Source: Clostridia bacterium (GTDB lineage: Bacteria; Bacillota_A; Clostridia; Christensenellales; Aristaeellaceae). Taken from it: a stretch of DNA of 11,900 bases. Of this stretch, positions 1 through 6,267 are shown one piece after another. The notes under the pieces were generated by a model that was given only the letters and a program-made list of their open reading frames with translations, was not told where the DNA came from and made no database searches. Position numbers and translations under genes: made by a program. Location: assembly GCA_017509065.1 (NCBI GenBank), contig JAFWQM010000199.1, positions 1 to 11,900 of the forward strand, given 5' to 3'. Positions within the stretch are counted from its first letter, which is position 1; every line of letters starts with the position of its first letter.

Positions 1-3
1 CAG

Positions 4-156
4 CCACCGCCGCCAGGCGGCTTGCCCTTGACAGGTTCTTGGGAAACGATACAATTGTCTGCCCGACGGCGAATTCGATGCTTCATTGCTGATGAGTTCT
101 TCGCCGTCGGTAATACCCGCTAATCGTTTCCCAAGGTTCTGTCAAGGGTGGCGGTG
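4..156. repeat. Nested long palindrome at the left edge
   Basis: Positions 25-50 and 123-148 are near-perfect inverted repeats (23 of 26 bases pair; both arms carry CCCTTGACAG and TTGGGAAACGAT). Inside them a second perfect 11-base inverted repeat pairs 63-73 (CCGACGGCGAA) with 100-110. GC-rich CACCGCC/GGCGGTG sequence continues the outer arms. The first 21 bases also hold a small self-complementary CCGCC-A-GGCGG. No open reading frame of note covers it. Such a structure fits a short non-autonomous mobile element, a repetitive palindromic element or a structured RNA; the sequence alone does not decide. It may extend past the window edge. Confidence 0.7.
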
Positions 157-230
157 TTAGAACGACCACCTTGGTTAGTCCGATTTTTACATTTCTTTGT
201 GTCCAAAATATGTTGACTACTGCATACACA

Positions 231-312
231 CAAAAACCGAGCCGCTGAATGCACAGCAGCCCGGAAATTTTTTATGTGCCAAAACGTCAGTGGTGACGTA
301 GACAGGTTTTTT
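231..312. repeat. 82-base direct repeat, copy 1 of 2
   Basis: This unit recurs in the same orientation at 5753-5833. The copies differ by a few substitutions and one indel in the T/A run, then diverge at both ends. Each holds two hairpins: one with arms around GCTG-AATGCA-CAGC, and the perfect stem ACGTCA-GTGG-TGACGT (284-299 here). The two copies bracket the eight-gene redox operon. They could be ends of an old mobile element, footprints of recombination, or reused transcription terminators; the second copy lies close to transposase remnants. Confidence 0.85.
237..264 (-). terminator. Terminator-like hairpin in repeat copy 1
   Basis: Read on the minus strand, a stem with arms CCGGGCTGCTG and CAGCGGCTCGG and the loop TGCATT is followed directly by TTTTTGTG, the layout of a rho-independent terminator. 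On the plus strand the same hairpin is followed by AAATTTTTTATG, so it may act in both directions. No minus-strand gene that it would serve survives next to it. Confidence 0.5.
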
Positions 313-397
313 CACAACCCTTAAAATTTGTGAGCGTTTACCATTGCCCCAGGCGAACCCGATCCGACTTCATTTCGTAATTTTTCGGTGCAGAGTC

Positions 398-426
398 TTG
401 ACGAGGCAATACGTGTATGATAAAAT
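398..426 (+). promoter_or_regulatory. Probable sigma-A promoter of the ohrR operon
   Basis: TTGACG (398-403) and TAAAAT (421-426) are separated by 17 bases and lie 33 bases before the ohrR start codon. Between them ATACGTGTAT (409-418) is a short imperfect palindrome with ATAC/GTAT arms. Its place between -35 and -10 would suit autorepression by the OhrR-type protein, whose known operators in Bacillus are AT-rich inverted repeats with TAC/GTA ends. The operator assignment is a guess; the promoter is moderately supported. Confidence 0.5.
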
Positions 427-459
427 ATGTTTGTATAAAACAGGTCGAAAGGAGGAGCC

Positions 460-933
460 ATGGAAAACAATTATCGCGAGGCAATGAAACTCGCCAATCA
501 GCTGTGCTTTCCTCTCTATGCTGCCGCACGGAATGTGACGAACCTGTACACACCCTGGCTGAAGCCTCTGGGACTGACCTACACGCAGTACATCGTCTTT
601 CTTGTCCTGTGGGAAAAGGACGGAGTATCCGTAACCGAAATAGGCGAGAAGCTTATGCTCGACAACGGCACGCTTTCTCCCCTGCTGAAGAAGATGGAGC
701 AGGCAGGTTTCGTGGAAAGACGCCGGTGCCGCAAGGATGACCGCATTGTTGAAATCACACTGACGGATGCGGGAAGGGCGCTGCAGGAAAAAGCAAAAGA
801 CATCCCCGGTCATGTTGCAGGCTGTATCGATCTGCCGCTGGAGAAGGCAAAGATGCTGTACTCTTTGCTGTATGAACTGCTGGGAAACCAAAAGAACAAT
901 GACAACAGGAGAACGGAAGGAGCGTCAGAATGA
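460..933 (+). CDS. ohrR: OhrR-type MarR family organic peroxide sensor
   Basis: A 157-residue winged-helix regulator of the MarR family. The N-terminal segment NQLCFPLYAAAR with Cys16, followed by Tyr30 and Tyr41, matches the reactive cysteine and the two tyrosines of Bacillus OhrR (Cys15, Tyr29, Tyr40). In that family Cys oxidation by organic hydroperoxides releases the repressor from DNA. The recognition region lies near residues 56-78 and the wing near 84-100 (RRRCRKDDR). Additional Cys90 and Cys122 occur; Cys122 sits in the C-terminal helical part, so a two-Cys disulfide switch as in Xanthomonas OhrR is possible. The start has a strong AAAGGAGGA site. The stop overlaps the next start (ATGA), so regulator and peroxidase are translationally coupled. 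Autoregulation of the operon is inferred. A plain MarR of other specificity is the alternative. Confidence 0.85.
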   Translation: MENNYREAMKLANQLCFPLYAAARNVTNLYTPWLKPLGLTYTQYIVFLVLWEKDGVSVTEIGEKLMLDNGTLSPLLKKMEQAGFVERRRCRKDDRIVEITLTDAGRALQEKAKDIPGHVAGCIDLPLEKAKMLYSLLYELLGNQKNNDNRRTEGASE

Positions 934-1475
934 AAACAGTCTATGATTTCACTGTAAAGGACAGGCAGGGAAAGGAAGTCAGCCTTTCGGAGTATCAGGG
1001 AAAAGTCCTGCTGATCGTCAACACGGCAACCGGGTGCGGCTTTACCCCACATTATGAGCCTCTTGAGGCAATGTATAAGGAACTGCGGGAGCGCGGTTTT
1101 GAAATTCTGGACTTCCCCTGCAACCAGTTCGCGGGTCAGGCTCCGGGCAGTGATGACGAGATTCATCAGTTCTGCACGCTGAAATTCGGCACGGAATTCC
1201 CGCAGTTTGCAAAGATCGACGTGAACGGCGAGACCGCCGATCCGCTGTTCGCGTTTCTTGCATCGGAGAAGCCCTTTGAAGGCTTCGGCAAGGGACTGAA
1301 GAACGCGGCGCTGAACAAATTCGCTGCCATGAACAATAAGAAATATGGTGACAAAACCTATATCGGCTGGAACTTCACAAAGTTCCTCGTTGACCGTGAA
1401 GGCAAGGTCATCGCCCGCTTCGAACCCACTGCGGATATGAGCGAAGTGAAAGCGGCTGTGGCCGCCGCTCTGTAA
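930..1475 (+). CDS. gpx: Glutathione peroxidase family protein (first copy)
   Basis: A 181-residue cytoplasmic peroxidase of the glutathione peroxidase fold, full length for bacterial members. Peroxidatic Cys36 lies in NTATGCGFTP, in the position of selenocysteine in animal enzymes. Gln70 (GQAPG), Trp147 and Asn148 (WNFTKF) complete the usual catalytic set. Cys64 (FPCNQF) and Cys82 (QFCTLKF) are present; Cys82 sits where thioredoxin-dependent members have their resolving cysteine, so reduction by thioredoxin or the nearby glutaredoxin-like protein is more likely than by glutathione. The start overlaps the regulator stop by four bases. The likely role is reduction of H2O2 or organic hydroperoxides under control of the upstream sensor. 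A paralogue lies at 3370-3909. Confidence 0.95.
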   Translation: MKTVYDFTVKDRQGKEVSLSEYQGKVLLIVNTATGCGFTPHYEPLEAMYKELRERGFEILDFPCNQFAGQAPGSDDEIHQFCTLKFGTEFPQFAKIDVNGETADPLFAFLASEKPFEGFGKGLKNAALNKFAAMNNKKYGDKTYIGWNFTKFLVDREGKVIARFEPTADMSEVKAAVAAAL

Positions 1476-1515
1476 GAGGTTCATATGTCGGTGATCTGAA
1501 CGAGGAGACTGTGGC

Positions 1516-2205
1516 ATGCATAGGATTTCACAGACAAGAAAAACAATCAGCATGGCGCTGAAGCTTATTGTGATCGTCTCCGCCATCGCAGGTACTGTCA
1601 TGAGCGCTTCTGCGGGAAGAAACAGTTTCATGGGCGGCAGCAGGGTGTTCATGTATTTTACGATTCAGTCCAATATTGCTATCGCGCTGATCAGTCTGAT
1701 TGGCTTCTGCCTCCTGATGCGGGAAAAGGCAGTCAGCGAGGCATGGTATGTTGTGAAACTGGCAGGCACCGTATCAATAACACTTACCGGCGTCGTGTTC
1801 GCCGTACTGTTGGCTCCTATACTCGGAGAGGCGGCGTGGAGCGTTCCAAACACACTCACGCATCTGATTGTTCCATTGGCTGCCGTTGCGGATTTCTTCG
1901 TAACAGTGTCAGGAGCGGAGATAAAAAGAAGAAACGTGATATATGTGATCATCCCTCCACTCCTGTACGCTGTATATGCCGGGATCGGATATGTGAACGG
2001 ATGGGAGTTTGCCAAAGGACAGATTTATCCATACTTCTTCCTGAATTGGGGAAGCCCTGCCGGAGCCTTCGGCTTTACGGATGAACTGCCCTATATGGGA
2101 TGCGTATGGTGGATACTCATCTTGCTGCTGTTCCTGATCATCATTGGGTGGTGCTATCTGGCCATTGCTGATAAGGTTGGAAAGAACAGTCAGAAGAAGG
2201 CATGA
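1516..2205 (+). CDS. Pr6Pr-type multi-pass membrane protein
   Basis: A 229-residue hydrophobic protein with about six predicted membrane segments, near residues 13-32, 46-68, 78-102, 113-132, 141-160 and 196-219, and a basic C-terminus (GKNSQKK). Conserved-looking stretches MYFTIQSNI, NTLTHLIVPLAA and PYFFLNWG resemble the Pr6Pr/FAR-17a-like membrane family, whose biochemical role in bacteria is not established. GAGGAG at 1502-1507 sits eight bases before the ATG. It lies 40 bases after the first gpx and is part of the same run of genes, so it may be induced by peroxide. There is no catalytic motif I can name. It could be a redox-linked membrane enzyme, a transporter-like protein or a membrane-protecting factor; none is shown by the sequence. 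Confidence 0.75.
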   Translation: MHRISQTRKTISMALKLIVIVSAIAGTVMSASAGRNSFMGGSRVFMYFTIQSNIAIALISLIGFCLLMREKAVSEAWYVVKLAGTVSITLTGVVFAVLLAPILGEAAWSVPNTLTHLIVPLAAVADFFVTVSGAEIKRRNVIYVIIPPLLYAVYAGIGYVNGWEFAKGQIYPYFFLNWGSPAGAFGFTDELPYMGCVWWILILLLFLIIIGWCYLAIADKVGKNSQKKA

Positions 2206-2262
2206 TGGCAGATCAGCTATCATTCAGAATGGAACGAATTCAATAAAAGACGGTGCGATACA

Positions 2263-3354
2263 ATGGGAAACGATTTTGATATTCAGGCATATATGACGCA
2301 AGGCGTAGAGCGTGTCGTGGGAGATATCATCAAGGCGACTTTCAGGAATCCAAGAGAGAGCGCCTATATGGCGAAATTCGCCCTGGCCAGCCGCGCCGCG
2401 TCAAGAAAGCGCAGCAGAGCGGAAGATAACGGAGAGCACGTCCCGCCATTCCTGATTGCCAGCATTACCAGCCAGTGCAACCTGCACTGTGCGGGCTGCT
2501 ATTCCCGCTGCAACCATGCCACTGTGGATACGGCGCCGGTGCGGCAGCTGACCGCCGAAGAATGGCTGAGCATTTTTGAAGAAGCGGATGAGATGGGCAT
2601 CAGCTTCATCCTGCTGGCAGGCGGCGAGCCCATGATCCGGCGCGATATCATAGAAGCAGCCGGAAAGCGTCCCAATATCCTGTTCCCCGTGTTCACCAAT
2701 GGCACGTTTATGGATGAACAGTATTTCGATCTCTTTGATCGCTGCCGGAATCTGGTGCCCATTATGAGCATTGAGGGAGAAAAAGAGATCACCGACGCCC
2801 GCCGGGGCGCAGGCGTTTATGACCGGCTGATTGCCAACATGGACGAACTGCACAGGCGCGGCCTGATCTTCGGCGCGTCAGTCACGGTCACCACGCAGAA
2901 TATCCGGGAAGTATCCTCGGCGTCCTTCCTGAAACAGCTCTCTGACCGGGGATGCAAGGCTGTCATCTTTGTGGAGTTTGTGCCTGTCACGGATGACAGC
3001 AAAGGACTCGCACCCGGAGACGCAGAGCGGAAATACCTGGCCTGTGAGATTGACCGGCTGCGGGAAGAGCATCCGGAGATGGTTTACATTTCCTTCCCTG
3101 GTGATGAAAAGAGCAGCGGCGGCTGTGTGGCGGCAGGGCGCGGATTCTTCCATATCAACAGCCACGGCGGTGCGGAACCTTGTCCGTTTTCGCCCTATTC
3201 GGACATCAATGTTCGGGATACTTCTCTTCGGGAAGCTCTGAAATCGCCTTTGTTCATGGCCCTGCGGAACGGCGGCCTGCTGGACGACGACCACGAAGGC
3301 GGCTGCGTATTGTATGAAAAACGGTCTCAGGTTGAGTCCCTGTTAAATAAATGA
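2263..3354 (+). CDS. Radical SAM protein with SPASM-like C-terminus
   Basis: A 363-residue radical SAM enzyme. The 4Fe-4S site is the CNLHCAGC motif (Cys72, Cys76, Cys79), and LLAGGEP further on is the GGE-type SAM-binding motif. The first ~60 residues form an extra helical region rich in Arg and Ala. The C-terminal part has Cys288 (GGC), Cys307 (EPCPF) and Cys348 (EGGC), with the layout GGCxAGRGFxxINxxGxxxPCPF known from SPASM/Twitch domains, which bind an auxiliary iron-sulfur cluster. No clear Shine-Dalgarno precedes the ATG, so translation may depend on the upstream gene 57 bases away. No precursor peptide gene is adjacent, so a peptide-modification role is not supported. The substrate is unknown. 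Its place between two peroxidase genes is unusual because radical SAM clusters are oxygen sensitive. Confidence 0.9.
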   Translation: MGNDFDIQAYMTQGVERVVGDIIKATFRNPRESAYMAKFALASRAASRKRSRAEDNGEHVPPFLIASITSQCNLHCAGCYSRCNHATVDTAPVRQLTAEEWLSIFEEADEMGISFILLAGGEPMIRRDIIEAAGKRPNILFPVFTNGTFMDEQYFDLFDRCRNLVPIMSIEGEKEITDARRGAGVYDRLIANMDELHRRGLIFGASVTVTTQNIREVSSASFLKQLSDRGCKAVIFVEFVPVTDDSKGLAPGDAERKYLACEIDRLREEHPEMVYISFPGDEKSSGGCVAAGRGFFHINSHGGAEPCPFSPYSDINVRDTSLREALKSPLFMALRNGGLLDDDHEGGCVLYEKRSQVESLLNK

Positions 3355-3369
3355 AAGGAAGGTTTGGCA

Positions 3370-3909
3370 ATGATTTACGATTACACCATTACCACGGGCA
3401 AAGGCGGGACACTGAATCTGGCGGATTACAAAGGCAAGGTCATCATGGTGGTCAACACTGCCACCGGCTGCGGCTTCACGCCGCAGTACGCGCCTATCGA
3501 GCAGATGTACAGGGACTATCATGACCGGGGCCTGGAGATCCTGGACATCCCCTGCAACCAGTTCGGCGGGCAGGCTCCCGGAACAGACGAAGAAATCCAT
3601 GAATTCTGCACGATGCATTTCAACACAACCTTCCCGCAGATGAAAAAAGCGGATGTCAACGGCCCGGACGAGCTCCCGCTGTACACGTATCTGAAATCGC
3701 AGAAGGGCTTTGCCGGATTTGATGAGCATCAGTACAAAGAATTGCTGGAAAAGATGTTCGCCCAGGCCGATCCGGATTGGGACAAGAAACCGGATATCAA
3801 GTGGAACTTTACAAAATTCATCATCGACCGTGAAGGCAATGTCGTCGCCCGGTTTGAGCCGACCGCCGATATGGCTGCTGTGGAAGCGTGCGTCAGATCG
3901 TTGCTGTGA
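3370..3909 (+). CDS. gpx: Glutathione peroxidase family protein (second copy)
   Basis: A 179-residue paralogue of the first Gpx: 58 of the first 98 residues align identically without a gap. Peroxidatic Cys34 (NTATGCGFTP), Gln68, Cys62 (IPCNQF), candidate resolving Cys80 (EFCTMHF), Trp145 and Asn146 are all kept, so it should be active. The region around 99-140 differs most, which could change the reductant or peroxide choice. I chose the ATG at 3370 rather than the in-frame TTG six bases earlier, because AAAGGAAGG lies at a normal distance from the ATG. The gene follows the radical SAM stop by 15 bases and is clearly cotranscribed. Confidence 0.95.
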   Translation: MIYDYTITTGKGGTLNLADYKGKVIMVVNTATGCGFTPQYAPIEQMYRDYHDRGLEILDIPCNQFGGQAPGTDEEIHEFCTMHFNTTFPQMKKADVNGPDELPLYTYLKSQKGFAGFDEHQYKELLEKMFAQADPDWDKKPDIKWNFTKFIIDREGNVVARFEPTADMAAVEACVRSLL

Positions 3910-3941
3910 GCAGCCATGGCAGCAGAGACGGAGGGACGATC

Positions 3942-4757
3942 ATGACTGAATTGCTGAAAACCATCATGGGCAGGAAAAGCGTCCGCTCTTTTGACGGAAG
4001 GCCGGTCAGCGCCGAAGACAGGGAACGCCTTGAACAGTATATACGTTCCATCAGGAATCCGTTTGATATCCCGGTCCGTTTCGTGCTGCTCGACGCGAAG
4101 CAGCATGGGCTGTCCAGCCCCGTTCTGTCGGGAGAAACGCTTTTTGTCGCGGGGAAAGTAGACAAAGTGCCGTATTCGGATGTCGCCTTTGGCTATTCAT
4201 TTGAAAAACTGGTTCTGTACGCGTGGTCGCTTGGAATCGGCACCACCTGGATCGGCGGCACGATGAAACGGGAACTGTTTGAACAGGCGGCCGGCCTTTC
4301 AGAAGGAGAAATGATGCCCTGCGTCAGTCCGCTCGGATATCCTGCGAAGAGACGTTCCATCCGGGAAACCATGATGCGCAAAGGCGTCAGGGCCGATTCG
4401 CGTTTGCCCGCGGAAAAGCTCTTCTTTGACGGCGCGTGGGATGTGGCGCTGCCTTCTGAAAAACGGATAGCAGACGCTGACCTGATTGAGATGGTGCGAT
4501 GGGCTCCGTCCGCTGTCAACAAGCAGCCCTGGCGCGTCATTGTTTCGGACAGCGGTTACCACTTCTATGAAAAACGGGATAAGGGCTATGCCGGGGAAAA
4601 GACAGGCGATCTGCAAAAGATCGACGTCGGAATTGCGCTCTGCCATTTCGCCATGGGCCTTGAAGAAATGGGAGCCGAACACGAAATAAGCATATCTGAT
4701 CCTGGAATTGCCGTCCCGGACGGAGTCGAATATATTGCAACTGTCAGAAAGCTGTAA
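3942..4757 (+). CDS. Nitroreductase family flavoprotein (TM1586-like)
   Basis: A 271-residue protein of the nitroreductase fold, resembling the putative TM nitroreductase family rather than classical NfsB dimers of ~215 residues. RKSVRSF (residues 11-17) is the N-terminal phosphate-binding segment of FMN nitroreductases, and WAPSAVNKQPWR (187-198) is a second typical FMN-contact motif, placed in the C-terminal half as in this tandem-like family. The ATG at 3942 is preferred because GGAGGG lies six bases before it; an earlier in-frame ATG at 3888 lies inside the gpx gene. NAD(P)H-dependent reduction of quinones, nitro compounds or a redox partner is the family expectation. The physiological substrate is unknown; the setting suggests a role in oxidative or electrophile stress. 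Confidence 0.85.
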   Translation: MTELLKTIMGRKSVRSFDGRPVSAEDRERLEQYIRSIRNPFDIPVRFVLLDAKQHGLSSPVLSGETLFVAGKVDKVPYSDVAFGYSFEKLVLYAWSLGIGTTWIGGTMKRELFEQAAGLSEGEMMPCVSPLGYPAKRRSIRETMMRKGVRADSRLPAEKLFFDGAWDVALPSEKRIADADLIEMVRWAPSAVNKQPWRVIVSDSGYHFYEKRDKGYAGEKTGDLQKIDVGIALCHFAMGLEEMGAEHEISISDPGIAVPDGVEYIATVRKL

Positions 4758-4810
4758 AGTGTCATTAGGATTCTGTCTGACTCTATGACAATGAAAGGGG
4801 GACCCTGAAA

Positions 4811-5122
4811 GTGATTAAGATCTACGGAATGCCTACATGCCCTTACTGCGATTTTATCCAGGAGCAGATCACAGGACGGGAAGACGAATTTGAGTACATA
4901 AACATTGGCGAGCATATCCGCTACCTGAGCGCCTTTATGAGGCTCAGGGATACAAATCCCGTATTTGACCGCATGAAGGAAATCGGGGATGTCGGTGTCC
5001 CGGCTTTTGTTTTTGAGGACGGAAGGGTGTCGATAGATCCGGCAGACGCTGGGCTGGTTGAATACGGTTCTGCGAATGCATGCTCTGTTGAGGATCACAA
5101 AGGCGGAAGAAAGGGCTGCTGA
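4811..5122 (+). CDS. Glutaredoxin-like protein with CPYC active site
   Basis: A 103-residue thioredoxin-fold protein. The active site CPYC (Cys10-Cys13) follows a short beta strand, MIKIYGMPT, and GDVGVPAFVF supplies the cis-proline segment, so it is a dithiol glutaredoxin or glutaredoxin-related protein. The start is GTG, with AAAGGGGGA about nine bases upstream. The C-terminus carries two further cysteines (Cys91 and Cys103, the final residue) in a charged tail, which is unusual for a simple glutaredoxin and might bind metal or form a second disulfide. Given its position it could be the electron donor to the two Cys-based Gpx proteins; that is an inference. Confidence 0.85.
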   Translation: MIKIYGMPTCPYCDFIQEQITGREDEFEYINIGEHIRYLSAFMRLRDTNPVFDRMKEIGDVGVPAFVFEDGRVSIDPADAGLVEYGSANACSVEDHKGGRKGC

Positions 5123-5193
5123 ATCATTCTCGTGACAAAGCGCATCTGATACACCTGAGAACCAATACGATTATAGATTAGGAGGAATCCCGG

Positions 5194-5664
5194 ATGAAAG
5201 CACTCGTGACTTACTTTTCTGCCAGCGGCGTCACAGCAAAACTTGCCCGGCGGCTGTCTGACGCTATCAACGCTCCTCTGTACGAAATCAAGCCTGCTGT
5301 ACCGTATACGGAGGCTGATCTCGATTGGAGGAATGAGCAGTCCCGCTCCACGATAGAAATGCAGGACAAGAACTGCCGCCCGGCGCTGGCGGATACCAAT
5401 GCGCCTGTTGCGGGCGCGGATATCATTTTCGTGGGTTATCCCGTATGGTGGTACCGTGAGCCATCCATCATCGACAGCTTCCTGGAAGCCTATGATTTCA
5501 CAGGGAAGAAAATCGTACTCTTCGCCACCTCCGGCAGCAGCGATATCGGACAGGAAGCGCCTGCCCGTACTGCGGAGATCGCGAAGGCGGAAGTTCTGGC
5601 TGGGAAACGATTCTCCACCAACGTGTCTGCGGATGAACTGAAAGCCTGGGCGGAGAATCTTTGA
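5194..5664 (+). CDS. Flavodoxin-fold protein (Flavodoxin_4-like)
   Basis: A 156-residue cytoplasmic flavodoxin. TYFSASGVTAK (residues 6-16) is the FMN phosphate-binding loop after the first beta strand, YPVWWYREP is the aromatic FMN-stacking loop, and FATSGSSDIG is the third FMN-contact segment. This set matches the flavodoxin family often annotated as NAD(P)H-dependent FMN oxidoreductase-like or flavodoxin_4. TAGGAGGAAT lies upstream of the ATG at a normal distance. The gene ends the redox run, followed by a hairpin and the second repeat copy. It probably carries electrons to or from a partner such as the nitroreductase; the partner is not shown by the sequence. Confidence 0.9.
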   Translation: MKALVTYFSASGVTAKLARRLSDAINAPLYEIKPAVPYTEADLDWRNEQSRSTIEMQDKNCRPALADTNAPVAGADIIFVGYPVWWYREPSIIDSFLEAYDFTGKKIVLFATSGSSDIGQEAPARTAEIAKAEVLAGKRFSTNVSADELKAWAENL

Positions 5665-5690
5665 GAAGAAATCCCATCTCCAGATGAATA

Positions 5691-5724
5691 CAGCGCCTCT
5701 GAGCCATTTTGCCCGGAGGCGCTG
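5691..5724 (+). terminator. Hairpin after the flavodoxin gene
   Basis: CAGCGCCTC (5691-5699) pairs perfectly with GAGGCGCTG (5716-5724) around a 16-base loop, 26 bases after the flavodoxin stop. There is no T-run straight after it, so it may act as an mRNA-stabilising stem or a weak terminator; the hairpin at 5759-5786 is the better terminator. Confidence 0.5.
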
Positions 5725-5752
5725 CTGCATTTAGGAGTGAAATCAATACCAT

Positions 5753-5833
5753 CAAAAACCGGGTCGCTGAATGCACAGCAGCCCGGCAATTTTTATGTGC
5801 CAAAACGTCAGTGGTGACGTAGACAGGTCTTTT
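5753..5833. repeat. 82-base direct repeat, copy 2 of 2
   Basis: Same orientation and nearly the same sequence as 231-312, with the hairpin ACGTCA-GTGG-TGACGT kept perfectly (5805-5820). The copies diverge on both sides, so they are a discrete unit. With copy 1 it frames the redox operon. Minus-strand coding remnants and an IS1182-type transposase fragment start soon after it, which links the repeat to past mobile-element activity. Confidence 0.85.
5759..5786. terminator. Bidirectional intrinsic terminator in repeat copy 2
   Basis: CCGGGTCGCTG pairs with CAGCAGCCCGG around AATGCA, with one mismatch and one wobble pair. On the plus strand CAATTTTTATG follows; on the minus strand TTTTTGATGG follows. 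It can end the plus-strand redox operon and any minus-strand transcript from the remnants at 5859-6258. Confidence 0.6.
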
Positions 5834-5858
5834 GACGCCCTGTAGAATTATGTGTGTA

Positions 5859-5960
5859 TCAGTCCTCCTTCTGTAGTAATTCAATGCACCGATCTGCTTC
5901 TTTCTCAGTCAGGCCCAGGTCAAAATCGGTGCGGACCAAGTGGTCGATATGTATTCCCAT
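5859..5960 (-). pseudogene. Short minus-strand coding remnant, unidentified
   Basis: A 33-residue reading frame beginning at an ATG with no ribosome site and ending in FDLGLTEKEADRCIELLQ plus three residues. The composition looks like the end of a real helical protein, but the frame is closed by a TGA just upstream of the ATG, and neighbouring frames also look partly protein-like, as expected for a decayed gene. It stands between repeat copy 2 and the transposase fragment, in the same orientation as the fragment. I do not recognise the family. Chance is a real alternative. Confidence 0.3.
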
Positions 5961-6084
5961 ACTGCTTCATTCGCAGCACAGAGTTCCGAAACCGGCGAAG
6001 GTCGCTCAGCGTAATTGGGGACCAGGGATTCCGCAGTACTCACCGTCCGATCTGATGACAAAAGCCGAATTCACGAATTTCGCA

Positions 6085-6258
6085 ATGGGTTGCATCAATA
6101 AACACTTCTCTCGGATCAACCAATCCTGCATCGATACAGGTCTGCAATATCCTTGAGAATATCTGCTCGAATAAATCTGTTCCTTTGAATCGCCGGGTAT
6201 AGTTCTTTCCAAAGGTGGAAAAGTGAGGAACTTTATCATACATACCAAGCCCCAGAAC
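6085..6258 (-). mobile_element. IS1182-type transposase fragment
   Basis: The minus strand encodes about 57 residues typical of the N-terminal part of IS1182 family transposases: LGLGMYDKVPHFSTFGKNY, then RRFKGTDLFEQIF and DPREVFIDATH. A full transposase is around 450-550 residues, so both ends are gone: the preceding N-terminal residues are replaced by the start of the kinase gene, and after ATH the sequence no longer matches (CEIREFGF and a stop). It is a dead remnant that marks an old insertion and a rearrangement breakpoint on each side. Confidence 0.8.
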
Positions 6259-6267
6259 CAGGAGCAA

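Larger units (their letters stand above)
157..397. other. Non-coding spacer upstream of ohrR
   Basis: This stretch, together with the palindrome before it, makes up the gene-less left end. It holds the first copy of the 82-base hairpin repeat and otherwise AT-rich sequence. On the minus strand a reading frame closes at 338 after residues reading KNYEMKSDRVRLGQW, but it runs back through the regulator gene and I see no family match. I find no convincing small gene here. Confidence 0.5.

Noticed and set aside
1..160. The left palindrome as an integron attC site.
   Set aside because: No proper GTTRRRY/RYYYAAC core pair is seen at the arms, and no cassette or integrase is present.
154..240. TTGACT at 213-218 as a promoter.
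   Set aside because: No acceptable -10 element lies 16-18 bases further on in either direction considered.
810..1652. A 280-codon minus-strand reading frame across the first gpx gene.
   Set aside because: It is antisense to ohrR, gpx and the membrane protein gene, has no recognisable domain, and the opposite strand encodes clear families.
2202..2246. A 14-codon ORF overlapping the end of the Pr6Pr-type gene, considered as a precursor peptide for the radical SAM enzyme.
   Set aside because: It is too short, has no leader or core features, no ribosome site of its own, and its length is expected by chance.
2265..2274. The 10-mer GGGAAACGAT occurs here, at 5602-5611 and in both arms of the left palindrome.
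   Set aside because: Two of the sites lie inside coding sequence with no shared flanks, so there is no sign of a common element; the match is probably chance.
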